DNA from: Vibrio mediterranei
GTDB lineage: Bacteria > Pseudomonadota > Gammaproteobacteria > Enterobacterales > Vibrionaceae
DNA length: 64,000 bases
Direction: 5' to 3'
NCBI RefSeq assembly: GCF_900088415.1
Contig: NZ_FLLQ01000002.1
Span: forward strand, 186,001 to 250,000
Positions 43,681 through 52,245 of this stretch are shown here, piece by piece. The number at the start of each line of letters is the position of its first letter. Within the stretch, counting starts at the first letter, position 1. The translations under genes and the position numbers were made by a program. Under the pieces are notes generated by a model. That model was not told where the DNA came from. It worked only from the letters and a program-made list of their open reading frames with translations, and searched no databases.

Positions 43681-45327
43681 TCAATTTTTTGAAAAAGCCG
43701 CACTGTTCATACTTTCTCGTTTCGCATCGTATTGGTATACGTCGCCACGGAAGTGTGCCTTTCCATCAGACATCCAAGCGGTTTGATAAATGATATGTAC
43801 TGGAATTCGCTGTTTAAGGGCTATCGCTTTATTTGGGCGATCCGTTGCGACATCTTCTAGTGTTTTCCCTTGTGCTTCGAGTAACACTTGAGCGAACTGG
43901 TCAGCGTGTTCTACTCTCACACAACCAGAGCTGAACGCACGTAAACTCTCATCAAAGAGATGTTTACTAGGTGTATCGTGTAGAAATATGGCCTGCGCGT
44001 TGGGTGTGTTGAACTTGTACTGACCCAGCGCGTTTAACTCCCCAGCTTGTTGACGCATACGATACGGGAAGCGCCGCGCATTAACCTCCTGCCAATTAAT
44101 CATCGTAGGGTCGATACGAGCCTGATTGTTCCAATCTTCTAAAATTTCAATTCGCTGCGAAAATAAGTAAGTGGGATTTTGTTTTACTTTAGGAATGATG
44201 TCTTTAACCATAATTTTCCAAGGCACATTCCAAGTAGGATTTAGGATAAGCGAATCCATATTAGTTTCCAGTAGAGGCGTTTGACGCGAGGTTCTGCCTA
44301 CAATTACGCGAGACTCAAATCGTTCCTCTCCTTCATCCCAATATTCAAGCTGAAAATTCGGCACATTGACGACAATGATGTTTTCGCGCTGCTGTGGCCA
44401 CAAGCGAGAACGTTCCGAATTGAGTGCCAAGATACGCAGTTTATCGGACGCGGACTTGTTCAACCATTCAATGGTATTGGGACCGATAATACCGTCATCG
44501 TTTAACCCGTAAATGGTCTGGAACTCTCGAATAGCAAGGTCGAGTGATTCATCGAAATACTGGTCTTCCCTTGCGGTTATAAAGACATTTGATTCGGACA
44601 GTCTTTCAAGAAGAATTAAATATGCTTCTTTAGGTAACGTATCACCGAGTCTCGTGAGTCCAACTTGCTGGTACTCTATTTTGGTCATTTGCGATTTCGA
44701 CACTAGATCAATGTAGGCATTCTCAAATCCATCTTGCTTTAACATTGGCGACGCGAACGAGGTGATATAAGCCAGTGCTTCTTGCGCTTCGAAAGCTTTT
44801 ACCATTAGATCCACTTCAGTTGCCGAAGGACGCGGAAGAGGTTCAATTAGATCGGCAGTAAAATACCACTCTTTACCAAGCTCTTGAGACGCTGCAACAT
44901 AGCTTAAATAAAGTAAGAAAGTATCTGTAGCCACTCTATCATAACGATCCACTTCGCCCTGCTGATAATACCGTTGCAGGAGTTCTACTCTTGATTGGAA
45001 CAGCGGACTAAAGCCAGCAAGCTTCATCATATCTAGTTGCAGATTTAGCTGAGCGTTAAGCTCGTTGCCACTCCATATATGTTCAGCATCCAGTCTGGAG
45101 TATAAGTAGTCAACTAACGAGGGATAGAGAAGCGCGTCTTGAGTACTCTCTATAAGCTCAGTTGAGCCTTTTGTATTATCCTGCTGAAGGATTGGCTTGA
45201 TGTGTTTTACAGAATAAGAGGCTAGCTCGGTCGAATTTGAGACAAGCTGATCTGGCGCAGCAACCGTCAAATCAGTTGTAGCAAGAGAGAATAAACCAAC
45301 AGACAATGAGAGTAGCCAGTTTCGCAT
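43681..45327 (-). CDS. ldtD: L,D-transpeptidase YcbB/LdtD
   Basis: A 548-residue periplasmic enzyme that forms 3-3 peptidoglycan cross-links. The signal peptide covers about 1-23. A peptidoglycan-binding domain appears near 260-290 (LAIREFQTIYGLNDDGIIGP). The YkuD catalytic domain contains HDTPSKHLFDESLRAFSSGC with the catalytic cysteine in SSGCVRVE. A long scaffold precedes it, as in YcbB (615 residues in E. coli). An ideal AGGAGG lies before the ATG. First gene of the ldtD-mepK-gloC cluster. Confidence 0.93.
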   Translation of the reverse strand: MRNWLLSLSVGLFSLATTDLTVAAPDQLVSNSTELASYSVKHIKPILQQDNTKGSTELIESTQDALLYPSLVDYLYSRLDAEHIWSGNELNAQLNLQLDMMKLAGFSPLFQSRVELLQRYYQQGEVDRYDRVATDTFLLYLSYVAASQELGKEWYFTADLIEPLPRPSATEVDLMVKAFEAQEALAYITSFASPMLKQDGFENAYIDLVSKSQMTKIEYQQVGLTRLGDTLPKEAYLILLERLSESNVFITAREDQYFDESLDLAIREFQTIYGLNDDGIIGPNTIEWLNKSASDKLRILALNSERSRLWPQQRENIIVVNVPNFQLEYWDEGEERFESRVIVGRTSRQTPLLETNMDSLILNPTWNVPWKIMVKDIIPKVKQNPTYLFSQRIEILEDWNNQARIDPTMINWQEVNARRFPYRMRQQAGELNALGQYKFNTPNAQAIFLHDTPSKHLFDESLRAFSSGCVRVEHADQFAQVLLEAQGKTLEDVATDRPNKAIALKQRIPVHIIYQTAWMSDGKAHFRGDVYQYDAKRESMNSAAFSKN

Positions 45328-45418
45328 CTACCAACCTCCTTTCAAACAAGGATCTTAAGTATGGCAGAAATCACACTATCAACCGGACAATTTTAAACTA
45401 AACCAGCTACCGTCTCAT

Positions 45419-46507
45419 TTATGTGATGGCACTCCAATGATTATCCCACTGAATTCCAGAATAAAAGCGCTGCTTGTCCAGTTGTGGATTAATTTTAATT
45501 ACTTGCCCCGCACCAGAGTTCACATGAAAGTCACCATTCCTGACTACCACTCCTGAAGCATCCGGGAGCGCATTAATCTCTAGCAATTCACGTGTTGCCT
45601 TGTCCCATATACCGTAGCAGCTTCCTCTAGGAGATGTAGCCAGAATATGCGTTTCTGTCGCTGCAATACTGGCAATATAATGATTAAATCTTGCCCACTG
45701 CTCAGGCTCTCCACCCAGCTCTTCCATCACCGAACCTCTCTGGTGAATAGCAACAAGTGGTACGTAGTCCTCCGCTTCACCCCGATATTGCTGACCTGTT
45801 AACACCGTAATGTCACCATCATGAGCAAGGTGGCGAATACTCTTATGATGGTCGCCAAGTGTTGCTTGCTCAAGAAGCTCTCCTTGATAAGAAAGATAAC
45901 TCAAGCTAGGTTGCATGGTTGCAAGATTTTTAGGTTGCCTGCCATTGGTATGTACGCCGCCGACTCCAACGACTAACGAATCGTCTGCCATCACGATCAC
46001 TTCATGAGGACCTAACCCGAAACCGGTAAACTCTTCTATTTTTTTATAGTCATTCGCAACATCATAAACGCCAATAATTCCGCGACTGGTCGACCGCTCT
46101 CCTTCCGTAGCGTACAGCCATCGACCATCATTTGAATACACGCCATGACCATAAAAATGTCGGTTATTTGGCGCTAAAATGAGCTTTATTACTTGTCCTT
46201 CACGATAATCAAACACCATGGCATAGCTACCTGGTCTTCGAGCGAACATCACCGCATGATTAGTATTCGGCGATACAGCAATGCCATGGCCACGGTCTGG
46301 TAAAGGCAGTCGATGCATAGCAGTAGCATTTTCGGCAGAAACAATAACTTCGTAGTCACCCTTATTACGAACCGAACCGCCTATCAAAGTTTCCTGAGCC
46401 ATTTTCGTTGTGGATGCGCAAGCCGCAAGCAAAGAAGGTGACATCGCCGTGATGCCTGCCAACTTTGTGAAGTTGCGTCTAGAAATATCAATCGCCATCA
46501 GTCGCAT
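45419..46507 (-). CDS. Tat-exported DUF1513 beta-propeller protein
   Basis: A 362-residue protein with a twin-arginine signal (ISRRNFTKLAGITAMSPSLL, then AAC). The rest resembles a beta-propeller: HGIAVSPNTNHAVMFARRPG, FYGHGVYSNDGRWLYATEGE and FGLGPHEVIVM. This fits DUF1513, which accompanies imelysin genes. ATG 46507 has AGGA upstream and lies within the end of the imelysin-like gene (20-nt overlap), so translation is coupled. Last gene of the iron-regulated cluster. Its role is unknown, possibly periplasmic iron handling. Confidence 0.87.
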   Translation of the reverse strand: MRLMAIDISRRNFTKLAGITAMSPSLLAACASTTKMAQETLIGGSVRNKGDYEVIVSAENATAMHRLPLPDRGHGIAVSPNTNHAVMFARRPGSYAMVFDYREGQVIKLILAPNNRHFYGHGVYSNDGRWLYATEGERSTSRGIIGVYDVANDYKKIEEFTGFGLGPHEVIVMADDSLVVGVGGVHTNGRQPKNLATMQPSLSYLSYQGELLEQATLGDHHKSIRHLAHDGDITVLTGQQYRGEAEDYVPLVAIHQRGSVMEELGGEPEQWARFNHYIASIAATETHILATSPRGSCYGIWDKATRELLEINALPDASGVVVRNGDFHVNSGAGQVIKINPQLDKQRFYSGIQWDNHWSAIT

Positions 46508-47519
46508 TAAATCCTATTACTACTCCCAACTGAATCGCAGCCTCTTCATTGATAAGATACTTAAGTTGTTCAAGCTTGTTGAATTGCGACAGCACTGTTC
46601 GATAACCTTGTTTAGATTGCAAAAGCGCAAATAGGCTGGTTTCACTCGGCCAAGTTTCCAGCGTATCTTCAAATTGGTGAATGATACTGTCCGCCAAAGG
46701 TGCATGACCTTCATCGCGCAAAATCTTATCTAATCCCTCTCCTTTCGCCAGATAGAGTGCTTGTATAGCTTCTACGTTGGTTTTTAAATTGCTCATCGAC
46801 GTTTCCGATCGCCACGACTCAGAGAAATAAGGTCGCGGAGCACCGATTTTCGCTAACGGACGAGACAATTTTTTCATACTGTAATCCAGCTGGTTAGACA
46901 GCAACGCCAGATATTCTGACTCCCACCCCTCTTTGTCTAAAGAGGACCACGGATTGGTTTGCCATGCCATGAATATCGTGTCGGCGCGATCGGTAAGAGA
47001 AGCGGTAATCGCAGTCGCCAATGAGCAATGCTCTCGTGAGCCCTTTGCTAGTGTTGAAGCATCATCATAAAGCAGCCATTCAATTGCTCCTAGCCCCTGA
47101 ATGGTTACACTTTGCAATTGTACTGACTCCATGGTCCACACGTCGGTTTTAACCGCTTGTGACATCTTCCTACCGGTGGTGTTCTTCTTATCTGGCCAAA
47201 ACTGAACATTCCAATTCTGCTCCAGTGCCATAGCAGGGCCTCGCTCTTGCCCTTGCAACCACATCCAACGAGACATTCCTTGTTGCCATGCTGCAGACAC
47301 CTGCGTCAGGTCCGATTCCTCTTGGCAAAAATGTGCAGTTTGCGATTGCAAGTTCATCATTGCCGTTTTGAACTTCAAGGCAGAGTCAAATTCAACTTCA
47401 TATACTGCTTGGCTAAGGTGTGTTGTGGCTTCTGGCTCAGGGGCTTGGGTCACACTACTCGATTGACAAGCCGTTAAAAAAAGCAAGCTCAACGCTATAG
47501 ATGAAAGTTTGTAATTCAC
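46488..47519 (-). CDS. Imelysin-like lipoprotein
   Basis: A 343-residue predicted lipoprotein: the signal ends LLFLTACQSS, with the lipobox cysteine at about 18. The mature part is helical with imelysin-family features (W-rich LEQNWNVQFWPDKKN, ESVQLQSVTIQGLGAIEWLL), where GLGAIEW replaces the GxHxxE motif of true imelysins. The metal-binding histidine therefore seems lost. It starts at GTG with GGAG 7 nt upstream, 10 nt after the DUF1111 gene. It probably acts with IrpA and the dihaem protein in iron acquisition. Confidence 0.82.
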   Translation of the reverse strand: MNYKLSSIALSLLFLTACQSSSVTQAPEPEATTHLSQAVYEVEFDSALKFKTAMMNLQSQTAHFCQEESDLTQVSAAWQQGMSRWMWLQGQERGPAMALEQNWNVQFWPDKKNTTGRKMSQAVKTDVWTMESVQLQSVTIQGLGAIEWLLYDDASTLAKGSREHCSLATAITASLTDRADTIFMAWQTNPWSSLDKEGWESEYLALLSNQLDYSMKKLSRPLAKIGAPRPYFSESWRSETSMSNLKTNVEAIQALYLAKGEGLDKILRDEGHAPLADSIIHQFEDTLETWPSETSLFALLQSKQGYRTVLSQFNKLEQLKYLINEEAAIQLGVVIGFNATDGD

Positions 47520-47529
47520 GTTGCTCTCC

Positions 47530-48927
47530 TTACAGTGAATTTAGAAACGCCAATAGCGCATCACGTTCTGATCTAGATAAAGCTAACACGTTTTGTTTTG
47601 CGGCTTCTGCTTCGCCACCGTGCCATAAAATCGCTTCGGTGAGATTTCTCGCTCGCCCATCATGAAGAAAGTAGGTGTGACCATTAACTTCTTCCGTGTA
47701 ACCAATGCCCCACAGCGGTGCTGTGCGCCACTCACGGCCTGAAGCTGCGTATTCTGGTCGATTGTCTGATAGTCCCTCTCCCATGTCATGTAATAGCATA
47801 TCGGTATAAGGGTGAATCGTCTGGTTCGAAATGGCAGGTAACCCTTCTTGTGTACCGGTTTGAATGCCTGTTCTATGGCAGTTTTGGCAACCAACATTGT
47901 TGAATAGCTTCTCACCTGCGACAACCAAAGGGTCGTCGATATTACGTCGTTGAGGCACCGCTAAATGCTGAGTATAGAACTCGACAAAGTTGAGAATTTT
48001 GTCGCTCACCTCAGGGTCTCCGCCACTATGCTGTGCCGTACAAACGTCCTGATTACTGGTACAGTTCTCACTCGGAAACAGCGAACTTGTCAAGCCTACG
48101 TCACCATTGAAAGCGGCCGCATTTTGCTGCATCAAATTAGGCTGGCCTGCTTTCCATCCAAAGCGCCCCAATGCCATCTTTTGGGTGCGCACATCCATTA
48201 CATAGTTCGGCTTTCCTGTTACTGATGAGCTGTCCGCTTTCTGCGCTTCAGCAAATGCTAAAATCGTCGACTCTGGAATCGATTCGAGCAACCCTAAGCC
48301 AATCATTGGCGGAGCAACTCGTGCCGACATTAAAACGTCGGGGTGCATATCGCCGTAGGCTAGTTCAGCAATCTTGAGATTAGGTTTGCGTAACATGACG
48401 ACCGTGCCATCTTTAAAACTTACCGCAACCTCATCATAAGTAATATCAATTTGTCCTTCTGGCTGCATGTTCGGCAAAGCAAAATCTTGCAACTGACCGC
48501 CATACGTCGGCTCAGGTATTACACCGTCAAGCTCATAGGCCGCTTTCTGCTGCGCAGTCACAGCCGGAATACTCAACCTAACCAACATAGATACGGCATG
48601 TTGGTCATTTTCTTCAGGAGGATGACCACGACCGTCTTTGATATGACAGTTTTGACAACCATTGGTATTAAATAGTGGTCCAAGTCCATCCCTCGCATCT
48701 GTGGAAGCGGGAGCTTGAACCCAGGGGTTTCTAAAAAAACTGTTACCGACGCTAAAATCTAGTCGCTTTGACATAGGCAAGTTGGCTGCAGGCATTGAGT
48801 AAGCGTTAGGCCCCTCTTTTTTTACTGTGGTTTTACCGCCCGACAGATGAGAAGACTCAGACCCGGCAAACACCGAGCCGACAAAAAGAAATAGTAGCGT
48901 GGCTAAAAAAGGATAAGATCTTGACAT
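47530..48927 (-). CDS. Dihaem c-type oxidoreductase (DUF1111)
   Basis: A 465-residue periplasmic protein with a signal peptide of about 21 residues and two haem-c motifs, C91-x-x-C-H95 (NGCQNCHIKDGRGH) and C347-x-x-C-H351 (GCQNCHRTG). Between them is the DUF1111/thiol-oxidoreductase-like domain, distantly related to dihaem cytochrome c peroxidases and MauG. It sits between irpA and the imelysin-like gene and is probably co-regulated by iron. An electron-transfer role in iron uptake is inference. Confidence 0.9.
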   Translation of the reverse strand: MSRSYPFLATLLFLFVGSVFAGSESSHLSGGKTTVKKEGPNAYSMPAANLPMSKRLDFSVGNSFFRNPWVQAPASTDARDGLGPLFNTNGCQNCHIKDGRGHPPEENDQHAVSMLVRLSIPAVTAQQKAAYELDGVIPEPTYGGQLQDFALPNMQPEGQIDITYDEVAVSFKDGTVVMLRKPNLKIAELAYGDMHPDVLMSARVAPPMIGLGLLESIPESTILAFAEAQKADSSSVTGKPNYVMDVRTQKMALGRFGWKAGQPNLMQQNAAAFNGDVGLTSSLFPSENCTSNQDVCTAQHSGGDPEVSDKILNFVEFYTQHLAVPQRRNIDDPLVVAGEKLFNNVGCQNCHRTGIQTGTQEGLPAISNQTIHPYTDMLLHDMGEGLSDNRPEYAASGREWRTAPLWGIGYTEEVNGHTYFLHDGRARNLTEAILWHGGEAEAAKQNVLALSRSERDALLAFLNSL

Positions 48928-48954
48928 ACAGCGCTCACAAAAAGATCGACAAAA

Positions 48955-48970
48955 GGGGGCAGTAGCCCCC
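48955..48970 (-). terminator. Attenuating hairpin after irpA
   Basis: A 6-bp GC stem (48955-48960 with 48965-48970) and 4-nt loop, followed on the minus strand by TTTT. It lies between irpA and the DUF1111 gene, so irpA is probably expressed more than the genes behind it. Confidence 0.6.
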
Positions 48971-48991
48971 TATTTATTATGGTTATTGTGC

Positions 48992-50251
48992 TTAGAATTC
49001 GTGGTCAGCAGTATCTGGATTTAGGCTATCAATACCGATGATGCCAGCGGCACGCTCAATTGAACCAGTTTGCGCGACAAGTGCAACAATGGTCTCATTC
49101 ACGAGTTTGTTACCTTGAGGATTATTAGACGCGATCAACTGGTCAAAGTGTTGGTTGTCTTTTTCTGCCGAGGTAACAAGTTTGCCAACTTGCGCGCGTG
49201 CAAGATCAAATTGCTTTTGAATCTCTTTCGCTGCTGTTTTGTCTTTTGCTTCAACAAGGTTAGCGATACTTGGACCGTCAACTAACGTTCCATCAACGCG
49301 AACGTAAGTGCCCGTGTAAACGTTATAGATACCTTGCTCGTTGTAATAGTGAGAGTTATGCGTGTTATCAGAGAAACAATCGTGCTCATCTTCAGTAGAG
49401 TTGGCTTCTAGAGCCACTTTCATGCGCTCACCCGCAAGCTCACCTAGAGAAAGTGAACCCATACCAAATAGCATCTTACGAATGCCGTTGTCAGCTTTGT
49501 CAGCAAGTAGTTCAGAGCGGTAGTTGCCTTTCTCAGCCGCCGACCATTGTTTCTCCATCCATTGAAGATCTTGAATCAACAGTTTTGATGCAGCTTGAAG
49601 ATACTGCGCACGACGCTCACAGTTACCGTTAGTACAACCTTCACCGACGACATAGTCAGTATAAGGACGTTCGCCTGCACCTGCGTTGGTTCCGTTAAGG
49701 TCTTGTCCCCACAGTAAGAACTCAATCGCATGATAACCTGATGCTACGTTTGCTTCAGAGCCACCAACTTCATTAAGGTTAGCAATGACTTCAGGTGTAA
49801 TTTCTTTAACGTCAAGAGTTGTCGCGCCGATTTTTAGGCTCTTGTTAGCAACAATGTTTGCTTGTGCACCTTCATTACCTAGTTCATATTGGTAATCCGC
49901 ACTCACATAGTCGATAAGACCTTCATCAAGTGGCCATGCATTAAGCTGTCCTTCCCAATCGTCAACGATAGCATTACCAAAACGGAATACTTCCGTCTGC
50001 TGATAAGGTACTCGAGACGCTAGCCATGCTTGTTGAACATCGGCAAGACCTTTCTCTGAAGGGTTTGCCAAGAATGTGTTAATAGATGTGTCTAAATCTT
50101 TTGCTGTAATTAGTGCATCTGCGAATACTGCGTGAGCCAGATCAGCATAGTGTTCTACTACTTGGTCTTTAGTAACTGCAGAAAATGCAGCGCTTGAAGT
50201 CATTACAAGAGAGGCTGCCACTGCACCCTTCACCATGGTTGTTACATTCAT
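48992..50251 (-). CDS. irpA: Imelysin-family iron-regulated protein IrpA (M75)
   Basis: A 419-residue exported protein with a signal peptide ending SAAFSA. The imelysin motif GxHxxE is present in SGYHAIEFLLWGQDLNG near residue 170. FRFGNAIVDDWEGQLNAWPL is the first conserved block. Imelysins are iron-regulated envelope proteins of uncertain biochemical function. I start at MNVTT (50251), with AAGGA 8 nt upstream. A Fur-box candidate lies about 40 nt upstream, in front of a four-gene cluster. Confidence 0.9.
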   Translation of the reverse strand: MNVTTMVKGAVAASLVMTSSAAFSAVTKDQVVEHYADLAHAVFADALITAKDLDTSINTFLANPSEKGLADVQQAWLASRVPYQQTEVFRFGNAIVDDWEGQLNAWPLDEGLIDYVSADYQYELGNEGAQANIVANKSLKIGATTLDVKEITPEVIANLNEVGGSEANVASGYHAIEFLLWGQDLNGTNAGAGERPYTDYVVGEGCTNGNCERRAQYLQAASKLLIQDLQWMEKQWSAAEKGNYRSELLADKADNGIRKMLFGMGSLSLGELAGERMKVALEANSTEDEHDCFSDNTHNSHYYNEQGIYNVYTGTYVRVDGTLVDGPSIANLVEAKDKTAAKEIQKQFDLARAQVGKLVTSAEKDNQHFDQLIASNNPQGNKLVNETIVALVAQTGSIERAAGIIGIDSLNPDTADHEF

Positions 50252-50289
50252 GAAAAGCATCCTTGTTGAGCTTAATAGTTATCTGTAGT

Positions 50290-50308
50290 GCGAATTATTA
50301 TCATTTAT
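50290..50308 (-). promoter_or_regulatory. Candidate Fur box upstream of irpA
   Basis: Read on the minus strand, the 19-mer contains AATGATAAT and matches 13 of 19 positions of the classic Fur consensus. It overlaps a TATAAA/GATAAT-type -10 region, the expected place for iron repression of irpA. Confidence 0.65.
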
Positions 50309-50361
50309 ACTACGAAGTGCGATAATACTCAGTTACAATTTATTTTCAAGAATAAATACAA

Positions 50362-50387
50362 AAAAGCCTCACAAAAGTGAGGCTTTT
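50362..50387 (-). terminator. ribA terminator
   Basis: An 11-bp perfect stem (50362-50372 with 50377-50387) with an AAAA loop, followed on the minus strand by T6. It separates ribA from the irpA promoter. Confidence 0.9.
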
Positions 50388-50433
50388 CTATCATTTTACT
50401 AACAATTTTATGATTGGTGACCAAGATTACTGG

Positions 50434-51030
50434 CTAAAGCTTGAGGTAGTGCTTACCGTGAGAGACCTTTGCTTTAAGGTAGTTTTCATTGCCATCTTTG
50501 ATATGAGCGTGCGTATTCACGACTTCTTCAATATTGATGCCGTGCTCGCGAAGTTCGCGCACTTTTTTAGGATTGTTAGTGACCAGACGAATAGAGTGTA
50601 CGTCCAGCGCTTTAAGCATTTGAGCGGCTTCAGTAAAGTCACGTAAGTCATCGCCAAACCCTAAATGGTTATTGGCTTCATACGTATTCATACCATCAGA
50701 CTGAAGCTTGTAGGCGTCTAATTTGTTGTAAAGACCGATTCCTCGCCCTTCCTGACGTAGATACAGGATGATGCCGCCTTCTTCGCCCATTTTCTGAATG
50801 GTCTCTTCCAATTGCTCACCACAATCGCAACGTGACGAGTGGAACACATCACCGGTAAGACACTCTGAGTGCATCCTTACCAGAGGTAAAGATTGGGTCT
50901 TGTCAGATGATTTAAAAATAATCGCTACATGTTCTTTATCTGTCTTGAGTCCACGAAACGACAGCATCTCTGCGTCTATATCACTCCTGGAACCGACTTT
51001 TAATTGTATTCTGGCACGTACTTCCGCCAT
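50434..51030 (-). CDS. ribA: GTP cyclohydrolase II
   Basis: Opens the GTP ring to give the first riboflavin-pathway intermediate plus formate and pyrophosphate. From MAEVRARIQ (51030) the protein is 198 residues, as in E. coli and V. cholerae RibA. Zinc cysteines lie in [32 protein letters not shown] and the [18 protein letters not shown] block carry the catalytic and GTP-binding residues. In-frame starts upstream (51081 has GGAG; 51096) would add up to 22 or more residues and cannot be excluded. It is a single-function RibA with no RibB domain. Confidence 0.93.
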   Translation of the reverse strand: MAEVRARIQLKVGSRSDIDAEMLSFRGLKTDKEHVAIIFKSSDKTQSLPLVRMHSECLTGDVFHSSRCDCGEQLEETIQKMGEEGGIILYLRQEGRGIGLYNKLDAYKLQSDGMNTYEANNHLGFGDDLRDFTEAAQMLKALDVHSIRLVTNNPKKVRELREHGINIEEVVNTHAHIKDGNENYLKAKVSHGKHYLKL

Positions 51031-51186
51031 AGTTTCTCTCACTAGATTATCTGAGGCTAGTAATGAACTTATCTCAGCCATCGCTCTATTCTCCATAAAG
51101 TGAACTATGGGGGCTAGTACTCGACTTTTCAACAATAAGATCAATATAGTAATTGTTATATTATAACAATTACTATTTATAAGAAA

Positions 51187-51219
51187 CTAAAAAAGCCCCG
51201 AGTATCAATACTCGAGGCT
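51187..51219 (-). terminator. Terminator after the 57-residue gene
   Basis: Hairpin 51193-51219 with one mismatch in the stem, followed on the minus strand by T6. It closes the small minus-strand gene at 51258-51431. Confidence 0.8.
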
Positions 51220-51257
51220 CATAAAAATCATTTAGTTAGGCGATAAAAAGATAGGTC

Positions 51258-51431
51258 TTACGCTTGTTTTTGTTTCCATACAGCGAGTTGGACCCACACA
51301 TTTTCCAGTTCCGCTAGCTCTTCTTTTGTTAATAGAGAGATGGTCTGGGAAGACTCACCCGAACTCGCACCATTGGCAGATTTAAGGTGTGCATAAAAGT
51401 CTTTTTTGAGTTGGCTGATGACTGCTTCCAC
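51258..51431 (-). CDS. Small 57-residue protein with GTG start, unknown
   Basis: Read directly from the minus strand: MEAVISQLKKDFYAHLKSAN followed by a small polar linker (GASSGESSQT) and a helical C-terminus (LLTKEELAELENVWVQLAVW). The GTG start has AGGTGG 6 nt upstream, and an in-frame stop precedes it. A matching terminator lies 39 nt downstream. These signals together support a real gene, although the family is unknown to me. It is upstream of ribA on the same strand but has its own terminator. Confidence 0.7.
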   Translation of the reverse strand: MEAVISQLKKDFYAHLKSANGASSGESSQTISLLTKEELAELENVWVQLAVWKQKQA

Positions 51432-51660
51432 TGCTGTACCACCTTACTTACGGGTTATTTCCTAAACAATGCGATAATACCACTCTGATCAGATCGTACA
51501 GCTTTTTCAAACATTTCTGGAACTGCTATCACAATCTAACGGGTTTTTACCTAGAATTTTCTAAACTTTATCGCACAGCGGACGAAGGCGGCAATTTGTT
51601 ACTGAACTTTTTTGTTGAGGCGGTAGAATATCGACACTTTACACTTCAAAGAACAATGTC

Positions 51661-52137
51661 ATGTTAAAAATTATCAGCAACCAAGACTTCGATACATTTG
51701 CGCAAAACGCAAAAGAAGCACCACGCAAACGCAGTCATCATAACCTACACGAGCAATTAGACGCTGGCGTTCAACGTTTATTCATCTCAACAGAGCCAGA
51801 AACCTACATGCGCCCTCACCGTCATACTGAAGAGCACAAATGGGAATTGTTCCTTGTTCTTAAAGGGCAACTGGATTTATTGATTTTTGATGATGAAGGC
51901 AACCTCACAGAGCGTCATAGTCTATCACCAGAAACTAACCGTGCTATCGAAATACCACCAGGTACTTGGCATGGTTATGCTTGTATGCAATCGGGCACGG
52001 TCGGCCTTGAAATCAAAGAAGGCGCATACATACCTACTCCTCAAGAAGATTTCGCACCTTGGTCTCCAGCAGAAGGGGAAGATGGCGCCAATGAATATCG
52101 CGATTGGATGAGTACAGCACAACCAACGGCAAAATAA
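51661..52137 (+). CDS. WbuC-family cupin metalloprotein
   Basis: A 158-residue cupin. The N-terminal SHHNLHEQLDAGVQRLFIST and the metal site RPHRHTEEHKWELFLVLKG match the WbuC family, which is found in O-antigen clusters and elsewhere. GTWHGYACMQSGTVGLEIKE supplies the second cupin motif. The reaction is not known. No strong ribosome-binding site. It stands alone upstream of dbpA. Confidence 0.85.
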   Translation: MLKIISNQDFDTFAQNAKEAPRKRSHHNLHEQLDAGVQRLFISTEPETYMRPHRHTEEHKWELFLVLKGQLDLLIFDDEGNLTERHSLSPETNRAIEIPPGTWHGYACMQSGTVGLEIKEGAYIPTPQEDFAPWSPAEGEDGANEYRDWMSTAQPTAK

Positions 52138-52194
52138 TCTTCAGCTGCTATTCTCACTACTAAATCTACAAAAGCGTAGATAAAAGTAGCATCT

Positions 52195-52223
52195 AGAGCG
52201 GGAATGTTGATAATACCCGCTCT
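52195..52223 (+). other. Inverted repeat before dbpA
   Basis: An 8-bp GC-rich stem (52195-52202 with 52216-52223) with a 13-nt loop, ending 22 nt before the dbpA start. No T-run. It could be a weak terminator for the cupin gene or a dbpA leader structure. Confidence 0.35.
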
Positions 52224-52245
52224 GCATACCGACTGAGGACAGCTC

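Noticed and set aside
46488..47519. Calling the second imelysin-like gene a second functional IrpA
   Set aside because: The GxHxxE motif is replaced (GLGAIEW) and the protein has a lipobox, so it is described as an imelysin-like lipoprotein instead.
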